The notes beneath the pieces are model-generated. The model searched no databases. It saw nothing but the letters and a program-made list of their open reading frames with translations, and had not been told where the DNA came from. A stretch of DNA of 64,000 nucleotides. Origin: Christiangramia salexigens (GTDB taxonomy: Bacteria > Bacteroidota > Bacteroidia > Flavobacteriales > Flavobacteriaceae). The DNA lies in NCBI RefSeq assembly GCF_001889005.1, contig NZ_CP018153.1, forward strand, positions 13,501-77,500, written 5' to 3'. Below, one piece after another: positions 36,484 to 45,470 of the stretch (position 1 is its first letter; every line of letters starts with the position of its first letter). Both the position numbers and the translations under genes were made by a program.

Positions 36484-36491
36484 TATTTTTG
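36484..36491 (+). promoter_or_regulatory. -7 element of the aconitase gene
   Basis: TATTTTTG fits TAnnTTTG, 34 bp before the ATG. The -33 element is not clear. Confidence 0.5.
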
Positions 36492-36525
36492 CGAGACTTT
36501 TTTAGAACATAAATAACACTAGAAC

Positions 36526-38793
36526 ATGGCATACGATATTGATATGATTAAGAAGGTGTACAGCCAGATGGCCGAGCGAGTGGATAAAGCACGCGAGGTG
36601 GTTGGAAAACCTTTGACCCTTTCAGAAAAAATTCTTTATTCTCACTTATGGGATGGTAATGCTAAAGAAGCCTATACCAGAGGTAAGGATTATGTAGATT
36701 TTGCTCCAGACAGAATTGCTTGTCAGGATGCAACTGCACAAATGGCGCTTCTGCAATTTATGCAGGCAGGTAAGAAGCAGGTTGCGGTACCTACTACAGT
36801 GCATTGTGATCACCTTATTCAGGCTAAAATGGGAGCTGCGATAGATTTACAGGCAGCCAATAAGAGCAGTAGTGAGGTTTTCGATTTTCTGGAATCAGTA
36901 TCAAATAAGTATGGAATAGGTTTCTGGAAACCAGGTGCAGGTATTATTCACCAGGTAGTTCTTGAAAATTATGCATTCCCGGGAGGAATGATGATTGGAA
37001 CCGATTCTCATACCGTTAACGCCGGTGGACTAGGAATGGTAGCTATTGGTGTTGGTGGTGCAGATGCCGTTGATGTAATGGCAGGTATGCCTTGGGAGTT
37101 AAAATTCCCAAAACTTATTGGTGTTAAATTAACCGGAAAACTTTCAGGCTGGACCGCTGCTAAAGATGTGATTCTAAAAGTTGCGGGTATTCTAACTGTT
37201 AAAGGTGGAACCGGAGCAATTATAGAATATTTCGGTGAAGGTGCCCGATCTATGTCGGCTACCGGTAAAGGAACTATCTGTAATATGGGTGCTGAAGTTG
37301 GAGCAACGACTTCAACTTTTGGTTATGACGATTCAATGGAGCGTTACCTTAAGGCTACGAACCGTACAGATGTTGCTAATGCAGCAAATGAAGTAAGAGA
37401 ACATCTTACAGGTGATGATGAGGTTTATGCAAACCCTGAGCAATATTTTGATGAATTGATCGAAATCAATCTTTCAGAATTAAAACCACACCTTAACGGA
37501 CCATTTACTCCAGACCTTGCTACGCCAATTTCTGAAATGGCAGATAAGGCAAAAAAGAATGATTGGCCAATTAATGTGGATTGGGGTCTTATAGGATCGT
37601 GTACCAACTCATCTTACGAGGATTTAACCCGTGCGGCTTCTATCGCTAAACAAGCAGTTGATAAAAAAGTAAAAGCAAAATCTGATTTTGGTATTAATCC
37701 GGGATCTGAGCAGATCCGTTTTACGGCTGAAAGAGATGGGCTTTTACAGATATTTGAAGATCTTGATGCCACTATCTTTACTAATGCCTGTGGACCGTGT
37801 ATTGGTCAATGGGATCGTAGCGATAGAAAAGGTGAAGAGAAAAACACTATTGTACATTCATTTAACCGTAACTTCTCTAAAAGAGCAGACGGTAACCCAA
37901 ATACACACGCGTTTGTAGGATCTCCGGAAATGGTTGCAGCTATTGCGATCTCCGGTAGACTAGATTTCGACCCGACCCGCGATAAACTTATCAATGAGGA
38001 TGGAGAGGAAGTAATGCTGGACGAACCACAAGGTATCGAACTTCCTACTAAAGGTTTCGCTGTTGAGGATGCAGGTTATATCGCTCCAAAAGAAGATGGA
38101 AGCTCTGTAGAAGTTAAAGTTGCAGAAGACAGTGAAAGATTACAATTGCTAACACCTTTTGAACCATGGGATGGTAAGAACCTTACAGGTGCGAAATTGC
38201 TAATTAAAGCCTGGGGTAAATGTACTACCGACCATATTTCTATGGCTGGACCATGGTTACGTTACAGAGGACACCTTGACAATATTTCAAATAACTGTTT
38301 GATCGGTGCTGTAAATGCTTTTAATGAAAAAACCAATTTCGTTAAGAATCAGCTAACAGGTGAATACGATGGTGTACCGGCTGTACAGAGAGAATATAAA
38401 GCTAAAGGAATTCCAACGGTAGTTGTGGGTGACCATAATTACGGAGAAGGATCTTCCAGAGAGCATGCTGCAATGGAGCCACGTCACCTTGGTGTAAAGG
38501 TTGTAATTGTGAAATCTTTTGCGAGAATTCACGAAACTAACCTTAAGAAACAAGGTATGCTTGGGCTAACCTTTGCAAATGAGAATGATTATGATCTAAT
38601 TCAAGAAGATGATACGTTCAACTTCATAGATCTTGAGAATTTTGCTCCAGATACTCCTTTAACTGTAGAGATCGTTCATGCAGATGGAACTAAGGACACT
38701 ATTAAGACAAACCATACTTATAACGCTTCACAAATTGAATGGTATAAGCATGGATCTGCTCTTAACCTAATTAAAAAGCAGAACGCATCTTAA
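36526..38793 (+). CDS. acn: Aconitate hydratase
   Basis: 755 residues, matching the mitochondrial-type aconitase used by Bacteroidota. The 4Fe-4S ligands appear as [14 protein letters not shown] and [13 protein letters not shown]; substrate motifs include [24 protein letters not shown] and the swivel-domain [22 protein letters not shown]. It interconverts citrate and isocitrate in the cytoplasmic TCA cycle. The gene is monocistronic with its own promoter and terminator. Confidence 0.96.
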   Translation: MAYDIDMIKKVYSQMAERVDKAREVVGKPLTLSEKILYSHLWDGNAKEAYTRGKDYVDFAPDRIACQDATAQMALLQFMQAGKKQVAVPTTVHCDHLIQAKMGAAIDLQAANKSSSEVFDFLESVSNKYGIGFWKPGAGIIHQVVLENYAFPGGMMIGTDSHTVNAGGLGMVAIGVGGADAVDVMAGMPWELKFPKLIGVKLTGKLSGWTAAKDVILKVAGILTVKGGTGAIIEYFGEGARSMSATGKGTICNMGAEVGATTSTFGYDDSMERYLKATNRTDVANAANEVREHLTGDDEVYANPEQYFDELIEINLSELKPHLNGPFTPDLATPISEMADKAKKNDWPINVDWGLIGSCTNSSYEDLTRAASIAKQAVDKKVKAKSDFGINPGSEQIRFTAERDGLLQIFEDLDATIFTNACGPCIGQWDRSDRKGEEKNTIVHSFNRNFSKRADGNPNTHAFVGSPEMVAAIAISGRLDFDPTRDKLINEDGEEVMLDEPQGIELPTKGFAVEDAGYIAPKEDGSSVEVKVAEDSERLQLLTPFEPWDGKNLTGAKLLIKAWGKCTTDHISMAGPWLRYRGHLDNISNNCLIGAVNAFNEKTNFVKNQLTGEYDGVPAVQREYKAKGIPTVVVGDHNYGEGSSREHAAMEPRHLGVKVVIVKSFARIHETNLKKQGMLGLTFANENDYDLIQEDDTFNFIDLENFAPDTPLTVEIVHADGTKDTIKTNHTYNASQIEWYKHGSALNLIKKQNAS

Positions 38794-38814
38794 TTATATA
38801 AATGATTAATTTTG

Positions 38815-38846
38815 AACCCCGGTAATTAAATTATCGGGGTTTTTTA
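38815..38846 (+). terminator. Terminator of the aconitase gene
   Basis: AACCCCGGTAA pairs with TTATCGGGGTT over 11 bp (one G-U), followed by T5. Confidence 0.88.
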
Positions 38847-38872
38847 TTTCTTTACATTTTAGAATCGTATTT

Positions 38873-39433
38873 ATGAAGCTTTTTAAAAATCAGTGGTCTA
38901 ATATTATCCTTATTGTTATCATTTTGGCCCTTGTGATCCCACAAACTCGTAAGCCTATTCAGATCTTTTTCAATAAACTTATTTCATTTGCACCATCGGT
39001 GAATGATGCAGAGGACAGAGAAAAAATTGCGAACTACAATTGGGTGCTGGAAGATATAAGAGGGAAAAGAACCGAATTTTCAGAGTTTAAAAATGAAGTT
39101 GTGATCATTAATTTCTGGGCTACCTGGTGTCCTCCCTGTATCGCAGAAATGCCAAGTTTTCAAGAGCTTTATGAGGATTATCAGGGTAAAGTAAGTTTTC
39201 TATTTGTTTCAGGAGAACAGCATGAAACCGTAGATAATTTTCTAAAGCGTAAGCGTTTTACTTTTCCAACCTATAAAATGCTAACAAAGGCTCCGGAACC
39301 CATGGATGGCAGAACGCTACCAACAACATATGTCTTGAGTAAAGATGGGAGTATTGTTGTAGATAAGGTTGGAGCTGCAGACTGGAATAGTGAGAAGTTC
39401 AGAGAGACCCTGGACGGTCTTATAGCGGAATAA
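38873..39433 (+). CDS. TlpA-like membrane-anchored thioredoxin
   Basis: 186 residues. One N-terminal membrane helix (NIILIVIILALVIPQ, about 10-24) anchors a periplasmic thioredoxin fold with the active site WATWCPPCIAEMPSF (CPPC) and the cis-Pro loop in LPTTYVL. It belongs to the TlpA/ResA family and probably reduces disulfides or supports cytochrome maturation in the periplasm. It ends exactly at the stop of the convergent crtY gene. Confidence 0.9.
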   Translation: MKLFKNQWSNIILIVIILALVIPQTRKPIQIFFNKLISFAPSVNDAEDREKIANYNWVLEDIRGKRTEFSEFKNEVVIINFWATWCPPCIAEMPSFQELYEDYQGKVSFLFVSGEQHETVDNFLKRKRFTFPTYKMLTKAPEPMDGRTLPTTYVLSKDGSIVVDKVGAADWNSEKFRETLDGLIAE

Positions 39434-40570
39434 TCAAAGTTTTCTGAAGAAAGATCTGATAAATTCCGGATGATAAAGTGATAACATGATTTTTAGGTCT
39501 TCATTAAAGCCAGTTTCTTCATCGAGAAACCTGAAGATCTCTTCCATAGAGTTTTTGCTGTATAATTTACTAAAAAGGCTCTCACCAAGTTCATTGTTAT
39601 TATATAGCACATCTAAAAATATCGCATCATATTTTCTGAATTTCCGGTTATATATTCCCTTGGTGGTAGCAAAACCGGCTTTTAAATTTTCTATGATCTT
39701 TTGAACCTTTTTTTCCGTGTTTCTGAAGGAATAGCCAGACGAAGGTTTTACCCAGCCCCCTCCGGTTCCAATTTTGGTAATATGTCTTGAATTTGTCTTT
39801 TTAAAAGGAAAGTCGGTCATAGGGATCACTCCTTTTTCTGTTTCGGTGATCTTCCAATGTTTGAGCTGAAGGATATTCTCGATATAACGGGTGAGCATCT
39901 CATCATATACGGTTTCCTCAGTTAGAAAAGGAGTGAAAAAAGTATATTCTATAAGAGCTTTTTTTGATGTAATGGGAAGAATATAGGTAAAACTGGTGGA
40001 GTCCTCATATTTTAATCTGTAATCCATCATGGTAAAAACATCAGGGTCAAATGACTCATTTTCTGTCTCAACCACCCAGCCCTTAAAATGCTGATAGATT
40101 AGGTTGGAATTTTTATCATTTTTGTAAGCTTCAGTGGGTCTGCTGTCAAAAAAGTGAGTAGCGGTATAATTAGCTTTTTTTCCAACTGCAGTCCTTGTAA
40201 CCGGATCTATTTTTTCTATTTCATCTTGAATAAAATAGAAGTTATCCGATCTTCTAAGCTGGTCCTTTAGTTCTTTATAAAGATCTATGGACCGTATCAT
40301 TTTATAGGTGTAATCACCTAATTTCAGAGATTTGTCGATATCCTTAGCTACAAACTTGCCTTTATTCCAGGATTTATGGACAATATGATCCCATTGTCCG
40401 TCACCTTTTTCCCAAAAACACCAGGTTTTATCGTTTTCGGTTTTAAGCGAAGGATCTATGATCGCAACTTTTTTACCGTGAAAAAAAACATTTCTCTGAA
40501 TTTCTGAGGCGAGTTGAAGACCCGCAAGACCGCCACCAACGATTACGTAGTAATATTCAGGGACGATCAT
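39434..40570 (-). CDS. crtY: Lycopene beta-cyclase
   Basis: 378 residues. The N-terminal FAD/NAD-binding motif YYYVIVGGGLAGLQLASEI and DKTWCFWEKG are characteristic of CrtY-type cyclases, with FDSRPTEAY in the middle and GTGGGWVKPSSGYSFRNT near residue 280. It closes the beta-ionone rings of lycopene to give beta-carotene. It is the last gene of merR-crtI-crtB-crtZ-crtY (13 bp after crtZ), all on the minus strand. No terminator separates it from the convergent tlpA-like gene. Confidence 0.92.
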   Translation of the reverse strand: MIVPEYYYVIVGGGLAGLQLASEIQRNVFFHGKKVAIIDPSLKTENDKTWCFWEKGDGQWDHIVHKSWNKGKFVAKDIDKSLKLGDYTYKMIRSIDLYKELKDQLRRSDNFYFIQDEIEKIDPVTRTAVGKKANYTATHFFDSRPTEAYKNDKNSNLIYQHFKGWVVETENESFDPDVFTMMDYRLKYEDSTSFTYILPITSKKALIEYTFFTPFLTEETVYDEMLTRYIENILQLKHWKITETEKGVIPMTDFPFKKTNSRHITKIGTGGGWVKPSSGYSFRNTEKKVQKIIENLKAGFATTKGIYNRKFRKYDAIFLDVLYNNNELGESLFSKLYSKNSMEEIFRFLDEETGFNEDLKIMLSLYHPEFIRSFFRKL

Positions 40571-40583
40571 AAATTATTCGGTT

Positions 40584-41033
40584 TTATTTTTTAAAGTATT
40601 TCATGGGAACAAACAACATTCCGAAGCATTCACCATCATCTTTGCCCAAATGTTTATGATGCATCTTATGGGCTCTTCTAATCCCTTTAGCATACTTGTT
40701 ATTAGCGTTTCTAAAGATCTTAAAACGCTGATGTATAAAAATATCATGTACCGTAAAGTAGGTGATCCCGTAGGCAAGAATACCAAGACCTATGGGTAAT
40801 CCAATCCATACACCTTCGTATTTCCAAAGAAGAAAACAGCCTATACTTACAAGCGCATAAAAAACAAAGAAGAGATCATTCCGCTCCCACCAGCTACTAT
40901 GGTCTTTTCTGTGATGATCCTGATGAAGCTTCCAAAGGAAACCATGCATCACATATTTATGGGTAAACCAGGCCATTCCTTCCATCATAAGGAAGGTTCC
41001 CAGAAATACCACTATCCACAATGCTACATTCAT
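40584..41033 (-). CDS. crtZ: Beta-carotene 3-hydroxylase
   Basis: 149 residues of the fatty-acid-hydroxylase superfamily. The di-iron His clusters are visible: HKYVMH, HQDHHRKDH, HDIFIH and HKMHHKH. Three or four hydrophobic helices make it an integral membrane protein. It hydroxylates both rings of beta-carotene to zeaxanthin, the usual pigment of this family. It lies 11 bp after crtB and 13 bp before crtY. Confidence 0.94.
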   Translation of the reverse strand: MNVALWIVVFLGTFLMMEGMAWFTHKYVMHGFLWKLHQDHHRKDHSSWWERNDLFFVFYALVSIGCFLLWKYEGVWIGLPIGLGILAYGITYFTVHDIFIHQRFKIFRNANNKYAKGIRRAHKMHHKHLGKDDGECFGMLFVPMKYFKK

Positions 41034-41044
41034 TTTTCTGAGTT

Positions 41045-41884
41045 TTAAATAAGATTCAATCTATAAGAAAGATAAGACTTACAAAGTAAACCGGCTTTCT
41101 GATAATTAGGTACGCGAATTCTGTGATTTTTTATTTCCAAAGATGGCACCTTTTTAAGTTTTTGTAACAACTTTTTATAATAAACATAAGCGGTGTAAAC
41201 TCCAAATTTAGCTTCAATGGGGAGGCTCGCAATTCCCGCGAGTCCCTTTGCAAAATCATCTTCAATTTCTTCAATGATTTTAGCCTTGCTTAGTTCATCG
41301 AGTTTAGAAAGATCTACATTGGGGAAATAGCTTCTGCTGAGATTTTCATAATCCGCCTTTAGATCACGTAGGAAATTCACTTTTTGAAAAGCCGACCCCA
41401 AACTCATTGCTGAAGCTTTGAGTTCCTCATATCGCTTCTTATCGCCTTTTACAAAAACCTTTAGGCACATTAAACCTACCACATCTGCACTGCCGTAAAT
41501 GTATTGTTTAAATTCTTCAATGGTGAGATACTCCGATTTATGAAGATCCATCCGCATGCTATCCATAAAGGATCTATAAAGGTCCTCTGGAATTTCGTAT
41601 TTATGAACGGTCTCCTGAAAAGAATTTAATATAGGATTCAGGCTTATTTTGTTTTCTATAGATTTATTAAGGTCTATCTCAAAATCCTTAAAGAGGCTCT
41701 CTTTGTCAAAATCATGAAAAGAATCAACGATCTCATCTGCAAACCTAACAAAGCCGTAAATATTATATATATCCTGTCTAATGGAAGGCGCAAGCATTTT
41801 TGTAGCCAGGGAAAAGGATGTGCTGTAGGCGTTGGTTACAGTTTTGCTACAAGACCTGGATACGATGTCGAAAATAGCTTTCAT
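41045..41884 (-). CDS. crtB: Phytoene synthase
   Basis: 279 residues. The two diphosphate-binding Asp motifs of squalene/phytoene synthases are present: FVRFADEIVDSF (DEIVD) and NFLRDLKADYENLSRSYFP. YGSADVVGLMCLKVF is a further family motif. It condenses two geranylgeranyl-diphosphate molecules to phytoene; no geranylgeranyl-diphosphate synthase gene is in this window. It starts 1 bp after the crtI stop, so the two are translationally coupled. Confidence 0.94.
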   Translation of the reverse strand: MKAIFDIVSRSCSKTVTNAYSTSFSLATKMLAPSIRQDIYNIYGFVRFADEIVDSFHDFDKESLFKDFEIDLNKSIENKISLNPILNSFQETVHKYEIPEDLYRSFMDSMRMDLHKSEYLTIEEFKQYIYGSADVVGLMCLKVFVKGDKKRYEELKASAMSLGSAFQKVNFLRDLKADYENLSRSYFPNVDLSKLDELSKAKIIEEIEDDFAKGLAGIASLPIEAKFGVYTAYVYYKKLLQKLKKVPSLEIKNHRIRVPNYQKAGLLCKSYLSYRLNLI

Positions 41885-41885
41885 A

Positions 41886-43352
41886 TTAGTGTATTTCGTT
41901 TTTTTCTATTAACCCGGCTGTTAATTTTCCCGAAATAAGGGAAGGTGGAACACCCGGACCGGGCACGGTTAACTGACCGGTAAAATATAGTTTGTTAACT
42001 TTCTTACTTTTTAATTTAGGGCGTAAAAATGCGGTCTGGAAGAGAGTATTTGCCATTCCGTAGGCATTTCCTTTATAGGAGTTATAAGCCTCTTTGAAGT
42101 CTTTTACACTAAAGGACTCTTTAAATATAATATTATTTTTAGCATGTTGGCCCGTTAACTTTTCAAATCTTGCCATGATAAGATCAAAGTAATGCTCTCT
42201 TAATTCTACTGTATCCTCGAGATCCGGGGCCAAGGGAATTAAAAATATTCCTGCTTCCTTTCCTTCAGGTGCGCATACCGGATCTGTCATAGAAGGAAAA
42301 CTGGCGTAAAACAATGGATCTTTCGGCCATTTTGGCTCATCATAAATATCTTTCGCATGTTCCTCGAATTTCGAATCAAAGAATAGGGTGTGATGACTTA
42401 CATTGTTAAGTTTTTTGTCAAATCCCACATAAAAAAGAAGGGCAGAAGGAGCAAACGTTTTCCTGTCCCAATAAGCTTCAGAATATTGTCTTAGGTTTTC
42501 CGGTAGTAATTGTTCAGAATGGTGATAATCTGCACCGCTTAGAACAATATCAGAAGCATGCGTATTTCCGTTAACTATAATTCCGGTAGCTTTTTTCCCT
42601 TCCGTCAGTATTTTTTCTACTGGCGCATTTAGGTGGAATTTCACTCCGAGCGATTCGGCCAGCTTTTTCATTCCCTCAATCACTTCATACATTCCTCCCA
42701 TTGGATGCCAGGTGCCCAGACCAAAATCGGCGTAATTCATAAAACTATAAAAGGCCGGGGTGTCGCTAGGTTTAGCGCCTAAGAATAGAACGGGAAACTC
42801 CAGGATTTGACGCAGCTTTGGGTTTGAGAATTCTTTTCTAACCTCTGAGCTGATGTTACTGAAAAATCTTCCCAAGCGTTTAGCCGTATCTGGCGTAACC
42901 AATTCTAAAGGACTTACACCGGGACGATAAACGAGATCTTTAATCGCGATCTCATAATTATCACGAGCTGTTTTAATGAATTTTCTTAATTTCTCTGCAC
43001 TCCCGGCTTGTTCATTTTCAAAGGTTTTATAAATAGCCTCCAGATTTCCTGCAATCTCTATGAATTCACCTTTTTCAAAATAAACCCGGTAAGCAGGATC
43101 CATTTTTATAAGCTTGTAATAGTCTGAGGGCTTTTTACCAAAATCCCCAAAAAAGTTTTCAAACACATCGGGCATCCAGTACCAGGTTGGACCTATATCA
43201 AAGGTAAAGCCATCGCGTTTTAATTGTCTTGCACGGCCGCCAAGACTATCGTTCTTTTCAAAAATGTTTACTGTATGACCTGCCTGTGCCAGGTAACAGG
43301 AAGCGGCTAAAGAAGAAAATCCTGAACCGATAATATTTATGGTTTTTGGCAT
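41886..43352 (-). CDS. crtI: Phytoene desaturase
   Basis: 488 residues. The FAD-binding start INIIGSGFSSLAASCYLAQAGHTVNIFEKNDSLGGRARQ and the C-terminal signature LYFTGQLTVPGPGVPPSLISGKLTAG identify the CrtI family. It converts phytoene to lycopene by four desaturations, bound to the membrane. It follows the merR gene after 7 bp. Confidence 0.95.
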   Translation of the reverse strand: MPKTINIIGSGFSSLAASCYLAQAGHTVNIFEKNDSLGGRARQLKRDGFTFDIGPTWYWMPDVFENFFGDFGKKPSDYYKLIKMDPAYRVYFEKGEFIEIAGNLEAIYKTFENEQAGSAEKLRKFIKTARDNYEIAIKDLVYRPGVSPLELVTPDTAKRLGRFFSNISSEVRKEFSNPKLRQILEFPVLFLGAKPSDTPAFYSFMNYADFGLGTWHPMGGMYEVIEGMKKLAESLGVKFHLNAPVEKILTEGKKATGIIVNGNTHASDIVLSGADYHHSEQLLPENLRQYSEAYWDRKTFAPSALLFYVGFDKKLNNVSHHTLFFDSKFEEHAKDIYDEPKWPKDPLFYASFPSMTDPVCAPEGKEAGIFLIPLAPDLEDTVELREHYFDLIMARFEKLTGQHAKNNIIFKESFSVKDFKEAYNSYKGNAYGMANTLFQTAFLRPKLKSKKVNKLYFTGQLTVPGPGVPPSLISGKLTAGLIEKNEIH

Positions 43353-43359
43353 TCGGAAT

Positions 43360-44262
43360 TTATAGACTGTTTATAAAATCGGCGACGGTATAATGCACCT
43401 TAATGTTGTCGGGAAGTTTTTCTTGGTCAAGTTCCTTTGCACGTTGACCAAATAGGTTAAGTTCTCTTACCTTATCCCTGCAGATCTGTTCCTGAAACTC
43501 TTGTAAGAATTCTTCGATATTTGTATTAGCGGGAGACACTGTAAGGTAACTTGCGAAAATGAGATTATCATGCAACTCCATTAGATAGTCCATGTTGTTT
43601 AATGGTAAACTTGGCCCAAGGTATATTGCATTCTTTCCGGCTGCGAGTACTTCATAATTCAAATAAAGTATACCCAGATCATGAATTTCATTATCGGGCA
43701 GGAAAAGCACATATAATTTGTCCTTATTTTCATTTGACGACTCCGTTTTTAATTCCGCGATATTGAGATAAATCTTTTGCTTTATTAATTCAACAATATA
43801 ATGTTCGTGAATTGGTTTGATGGTATCGGTCTGCCATAGAACTCCAATTTCATCTAAAAGAGGGATAAATATCTCATGAAAAATACTTCTGAAACTTTTG
43901 CTCTCCTTTAGATTGTCATAGGTCTTTTGAAAAAGCCTATCATCAAAATTCATCATAGCAAGTTTAAAGGCGTTTTTAGCTCTGGTTTCCTCGCTGGATG
44001 AAGCCGATATTCGTTTTACCAGGCTATTGATCTCCTCTTCCTGCATTTTAGAGATTCTGGATATCTTATATCCATTAGCATTCAAGAATGCGATGTTGAG
44101 AAGTTTTTGAAGGTTAGTACCGTTATAGGTTCTAATGTTGGTATCTGTGCGATCTGGTGTTAGGATATCATATCGCTTCTCCCATATCCTTATGGTGTGC
44201 GCCTTGATTCCACTTAGATTTTCAAGATCCTTAATGCTGAATGTTTGCTTAATGTGTTCCAT
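43360..44262 (-). CDS. CarH-like MerR regulator with B12-binding domain
   Basis: 300 residues. The N-terminal MerR helix-turn-helix (about 7-72: FSIKDLENLSGIKAHTIRIWEKRY) is followed by a helical cap (about 95-170) and a Rossmann-like cobalamin domain (about 183-295). The cap holds W143-x9-E153-H154, the spacing of the CarH photoreceptors, and the B12 domain holds E192-I-H194-D-L-G197, the lower-ligand His motif. By analogy it binds adenosylcobalamin in the dark, tetramerises on DNA, and releases the crt genes in the light. It is the first gene of the crt operon. Photoreceptor function is inferred, not shown. Confidence 0.88.
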   Translation of the reverse strand: MEHIKQTFSIKDLENLSGIKAHTIRIWEKRYDILTPDRTDTNIRTYNGTNLQKLLNIAFLNANGYKISRISKMQEEEINSLVKRISASSSEETRAKNAFKLAMMNFDDRLFQKTYDNLKESKSFRSIFHEIFIPLLDEIGVLWQTDTIKPIHEHYIVELIKQKIYLNIAELKTESSNENKDKLYVLFLPDNEIHDLGILYLNYEVLAAGKNAIYLGPSLPLNNMDYLMELHDNLIFASYLTVSPANTNIEEFLQEFQEQICRDKVRELNLFGQRAKELDQEKLPDNIKVHYTVADFINSL

Positions 44263-44273
44263 ATTATTTTGAA

Positions 44274-44350
44274 CAAGTTAAACAAATCTAAAGAATAAAA
44301 TGCTTTGGTGGAATATTTAAAATGTTAAAATGTTTAACTTGTAAGTTAAA
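44274..44350. promoter_or_regulatory. crt operon promoter region with repeated AAGTTAAA half-sites
   Basis: Minus-strand -7 element TAGATTTG at 44283-44290. An exact 11-bp inverted repeat, CAAGTTAAACA (44274-44284) and TGTTTAACTTG (44331-44341), spans the promoter. The outer copy is part of a perfect 18-bp palindrome, TTTAACTTGTAAGTTAAA with an 8+2+8 layout (44333-44350). A further GTTAAA occurs at 44324. These are good candidates for the binding sites of the MerR/CarH-like protein encoded by the first gene. Confidence 0.65.
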
Positions 44351-44376
44351 AAGATAAACAAAACTGAATTTTGAGC

Positions 44377-44404
44377 AAAAAAAAGAATAGATAAGAATCT
44401 ATTC
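44377..44404 (-). terminator. Terminator of the tRNA operon
   Basis: GAATAGAT (44385-44392) and ATCTATTC (44397-44404) form an 8-bp stem with a 4-nt loop; on the minus strand it is followed by T8. It shields the crt operon from tRNA transcription. Confidence 0.85.
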
Positions 44405-44429
44405 AGCGAAAAAAAAGGAGTTATGTAAG

Positions 44430-44513
44430 TGCCCGAGGCGGGAGTCGAACCCGCACGCCCTAATGGACACATGGCCCTCAACCATGCCTGTCTACCAGTT
44501 CCAGCACCCGGGC
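44430..44513 (-). tRNA. tRNA-Leu (GAG)
   Basis: 84-nt class-II tRNA with a long variable arm. Acceptor stem GCCCGGG/CTCGGGC (one G-U), anticodon stem CATGG/CCATG around loop TTGAGGG (anticodon GAG), T-loop GTTCGACTC. CCA is not encoded. Last gene of a three-tRNA unit. Confidence 0.95.
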
Positions 44514-44547
44514 GATAAACTTAAGGATTAGTTCCAGGGCTTATTCA

Positions 44548-44568
44548 ATAAAAATCGGAAACCCGATT
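44548..44568 (-). terminator. Small hairpin between tRNA-Lys and tRNA-Leu
   Basis: AATCGG (44553-44558) and CCGATT (44563-44568) form a 6-bp stem with a 4-nt loop; T5 follows on the minus strand. It may be a partial terminator or a processing site in the tRNA transcript. Confidence 0.4.
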
Positions 44569-44646
44569 AAGAACGTTTCAGTGAATGCTGAAAACAAAAT
44601 TGATCTGTTTAAATTTTAAGAGTTAGGAACTCCAGGATCAAAATAG

Positions 44647-44719
44647 TGATCTGGCTGGGGCTCGAACCCAGGACCCTCTCCTTAAAAGGGAGATGCTCTA
44701 CCAACTGAGCTACCAGATC
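44647..44719 (-). tRNA. tRNA-Lys (TTT), copy 2
   Basis: 73 nt. Acceptor GATCTGG/CCAGATC, D-arm GCTC..GAGC, anticodon stem TCTCC/GGAGA around loop CTTTTAA (anticodon TTT), T-arm GGTTCGAGCC. CCA not encoded. Identical to the copy at 44750-44822. Confidence 0.96.
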
Positions 44720-44749
44720 TAAAACATAATATTATAAGAACTTAAAAAG

Positions 44750-44822
44750 TGATCTGGCTGGGGCTCGAACCCAGGACCCTCTCCTTAAAAGGGAGATGCT
44801 CTACCAACTGAGCTACCAGATC
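44750..44822 (-). tRNA. tRNA-Lys (TTT), copy 1
   Basis: 73 nt, identical to the copy 30 bp downstream. First gene after the tRNA operon promoter. Confidence 0.96.
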
Positions 44823-44857
44823 ATTAAAATGCTTCCGTCTTTTTGCGAATGCGGGTG

Positions 44858-44887
44858 CAAATATACACTCATTAATTAATTTATCAA
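44858..44887 (-). promoter_or_regulatory. tRNA operon promoter, rrn-like
   Basis: On the minus strand: TTG (44885-44887), 19-bp spacer, TATATTTG (44858-44865), then CACCCGC. The string TATATTTGCACCCGC is the same as in rrn promoters P2 and P3 at 61167 and 61306. Confidence 0.8.
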
Positions 44888-44911
44888 GCCTAAATTGCTA
44901 TAATTTTATCA

Positions 44912-44919
44912 TAGATTTG
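44912..44919 (+). promoter_or_regulatory. -7 element of aroK
   Basis: TAGATTTG, 29 bp before the aroK ATG; divergent from the tRNA promoter. Confidence 0.5.
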
Positions 44920-44948
44920 CGTTCCACTCATTTTAAGCCAATTAACAC

Positions 44949-45470
44949 ATGAATTTTTTTTTATTAGGATATATGGGATCAGGAAAATCCTACATAGGTA
45001 AAGAACTTGCCAAAGTCTCAAAACATCAATTTTTGGATCTTGATCGGGAAATTGAGGAAAGAGAAGGATTGAGTATTTCTGAAATCTTTGATAAAAATGG
45101 AGAGATCTATTTCAGGAAAGCAGAGAGAAAACTTTTGGAAGAAGTTTTAAACTCTGGTGATTCTAGAGTAATATCCCTTGGTGGTGGAACTCCATGTTAT
45201 GGAGATAATCTGGAGATCATTAAAAAAAATGAAAATTCTACGACCATCTACCTTAAATTAAAAGTGGAAAATCTTACCGAAAGGCTTTTTAAGGAGAAAG
45301 ATCACAGACCTCTTATCAGTCATTTGAAGGATAAGGAGAAACTAGAGGAGTTTATTAGAAAACATCTTTTTGAACGAGGTTTTTACTACAACCAGAGTGA
45401 ACATATCATAAACTGTGATAACAAGTCTAAAGAAGACTTAGTGACAGAGATCATCGATAAGTTAGGATAG
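44949..45470 (+). CDS. aroK: Shikimate kinase
   Basis: 173 residues. Walker A GYMGSGKSYIGKELA at 7-21, shikimate-site DLDREIEEREGLSISEIF (Asp33-type residue) and FRKAERKLL, GGGTPC loop and the lid region DHRPLI. It phosphorylates shikimate in aromatic amino-acid synthesis in the cytoplasm. Its 3' end overlaps the convergent PRTase gene by 9 bp. Confidence 0.95.
   Translation: MNFFLLGYMGSGKSYIGKELAKVSKHQFLDLDREIEEREGLSISEIFDKNGEIYFRKAERKLLEEVLNSGDSRVISLGGGTPCYGDNLEIIKKNENSTTIYLKLKVENLTERLFKEKDHRPLISHLKDKEKLEEFIRKHLFERGFYYNQSEHIINCDNKSKEDLVTEIIDKLG

Noticed and set aside
44430..44822. tRNA cluster as an integration site for a mobile element
   Set aside because: No integrase and no partial tRNA duplicate next to it; the only repeat is the complete second tRNA-Lys gene.
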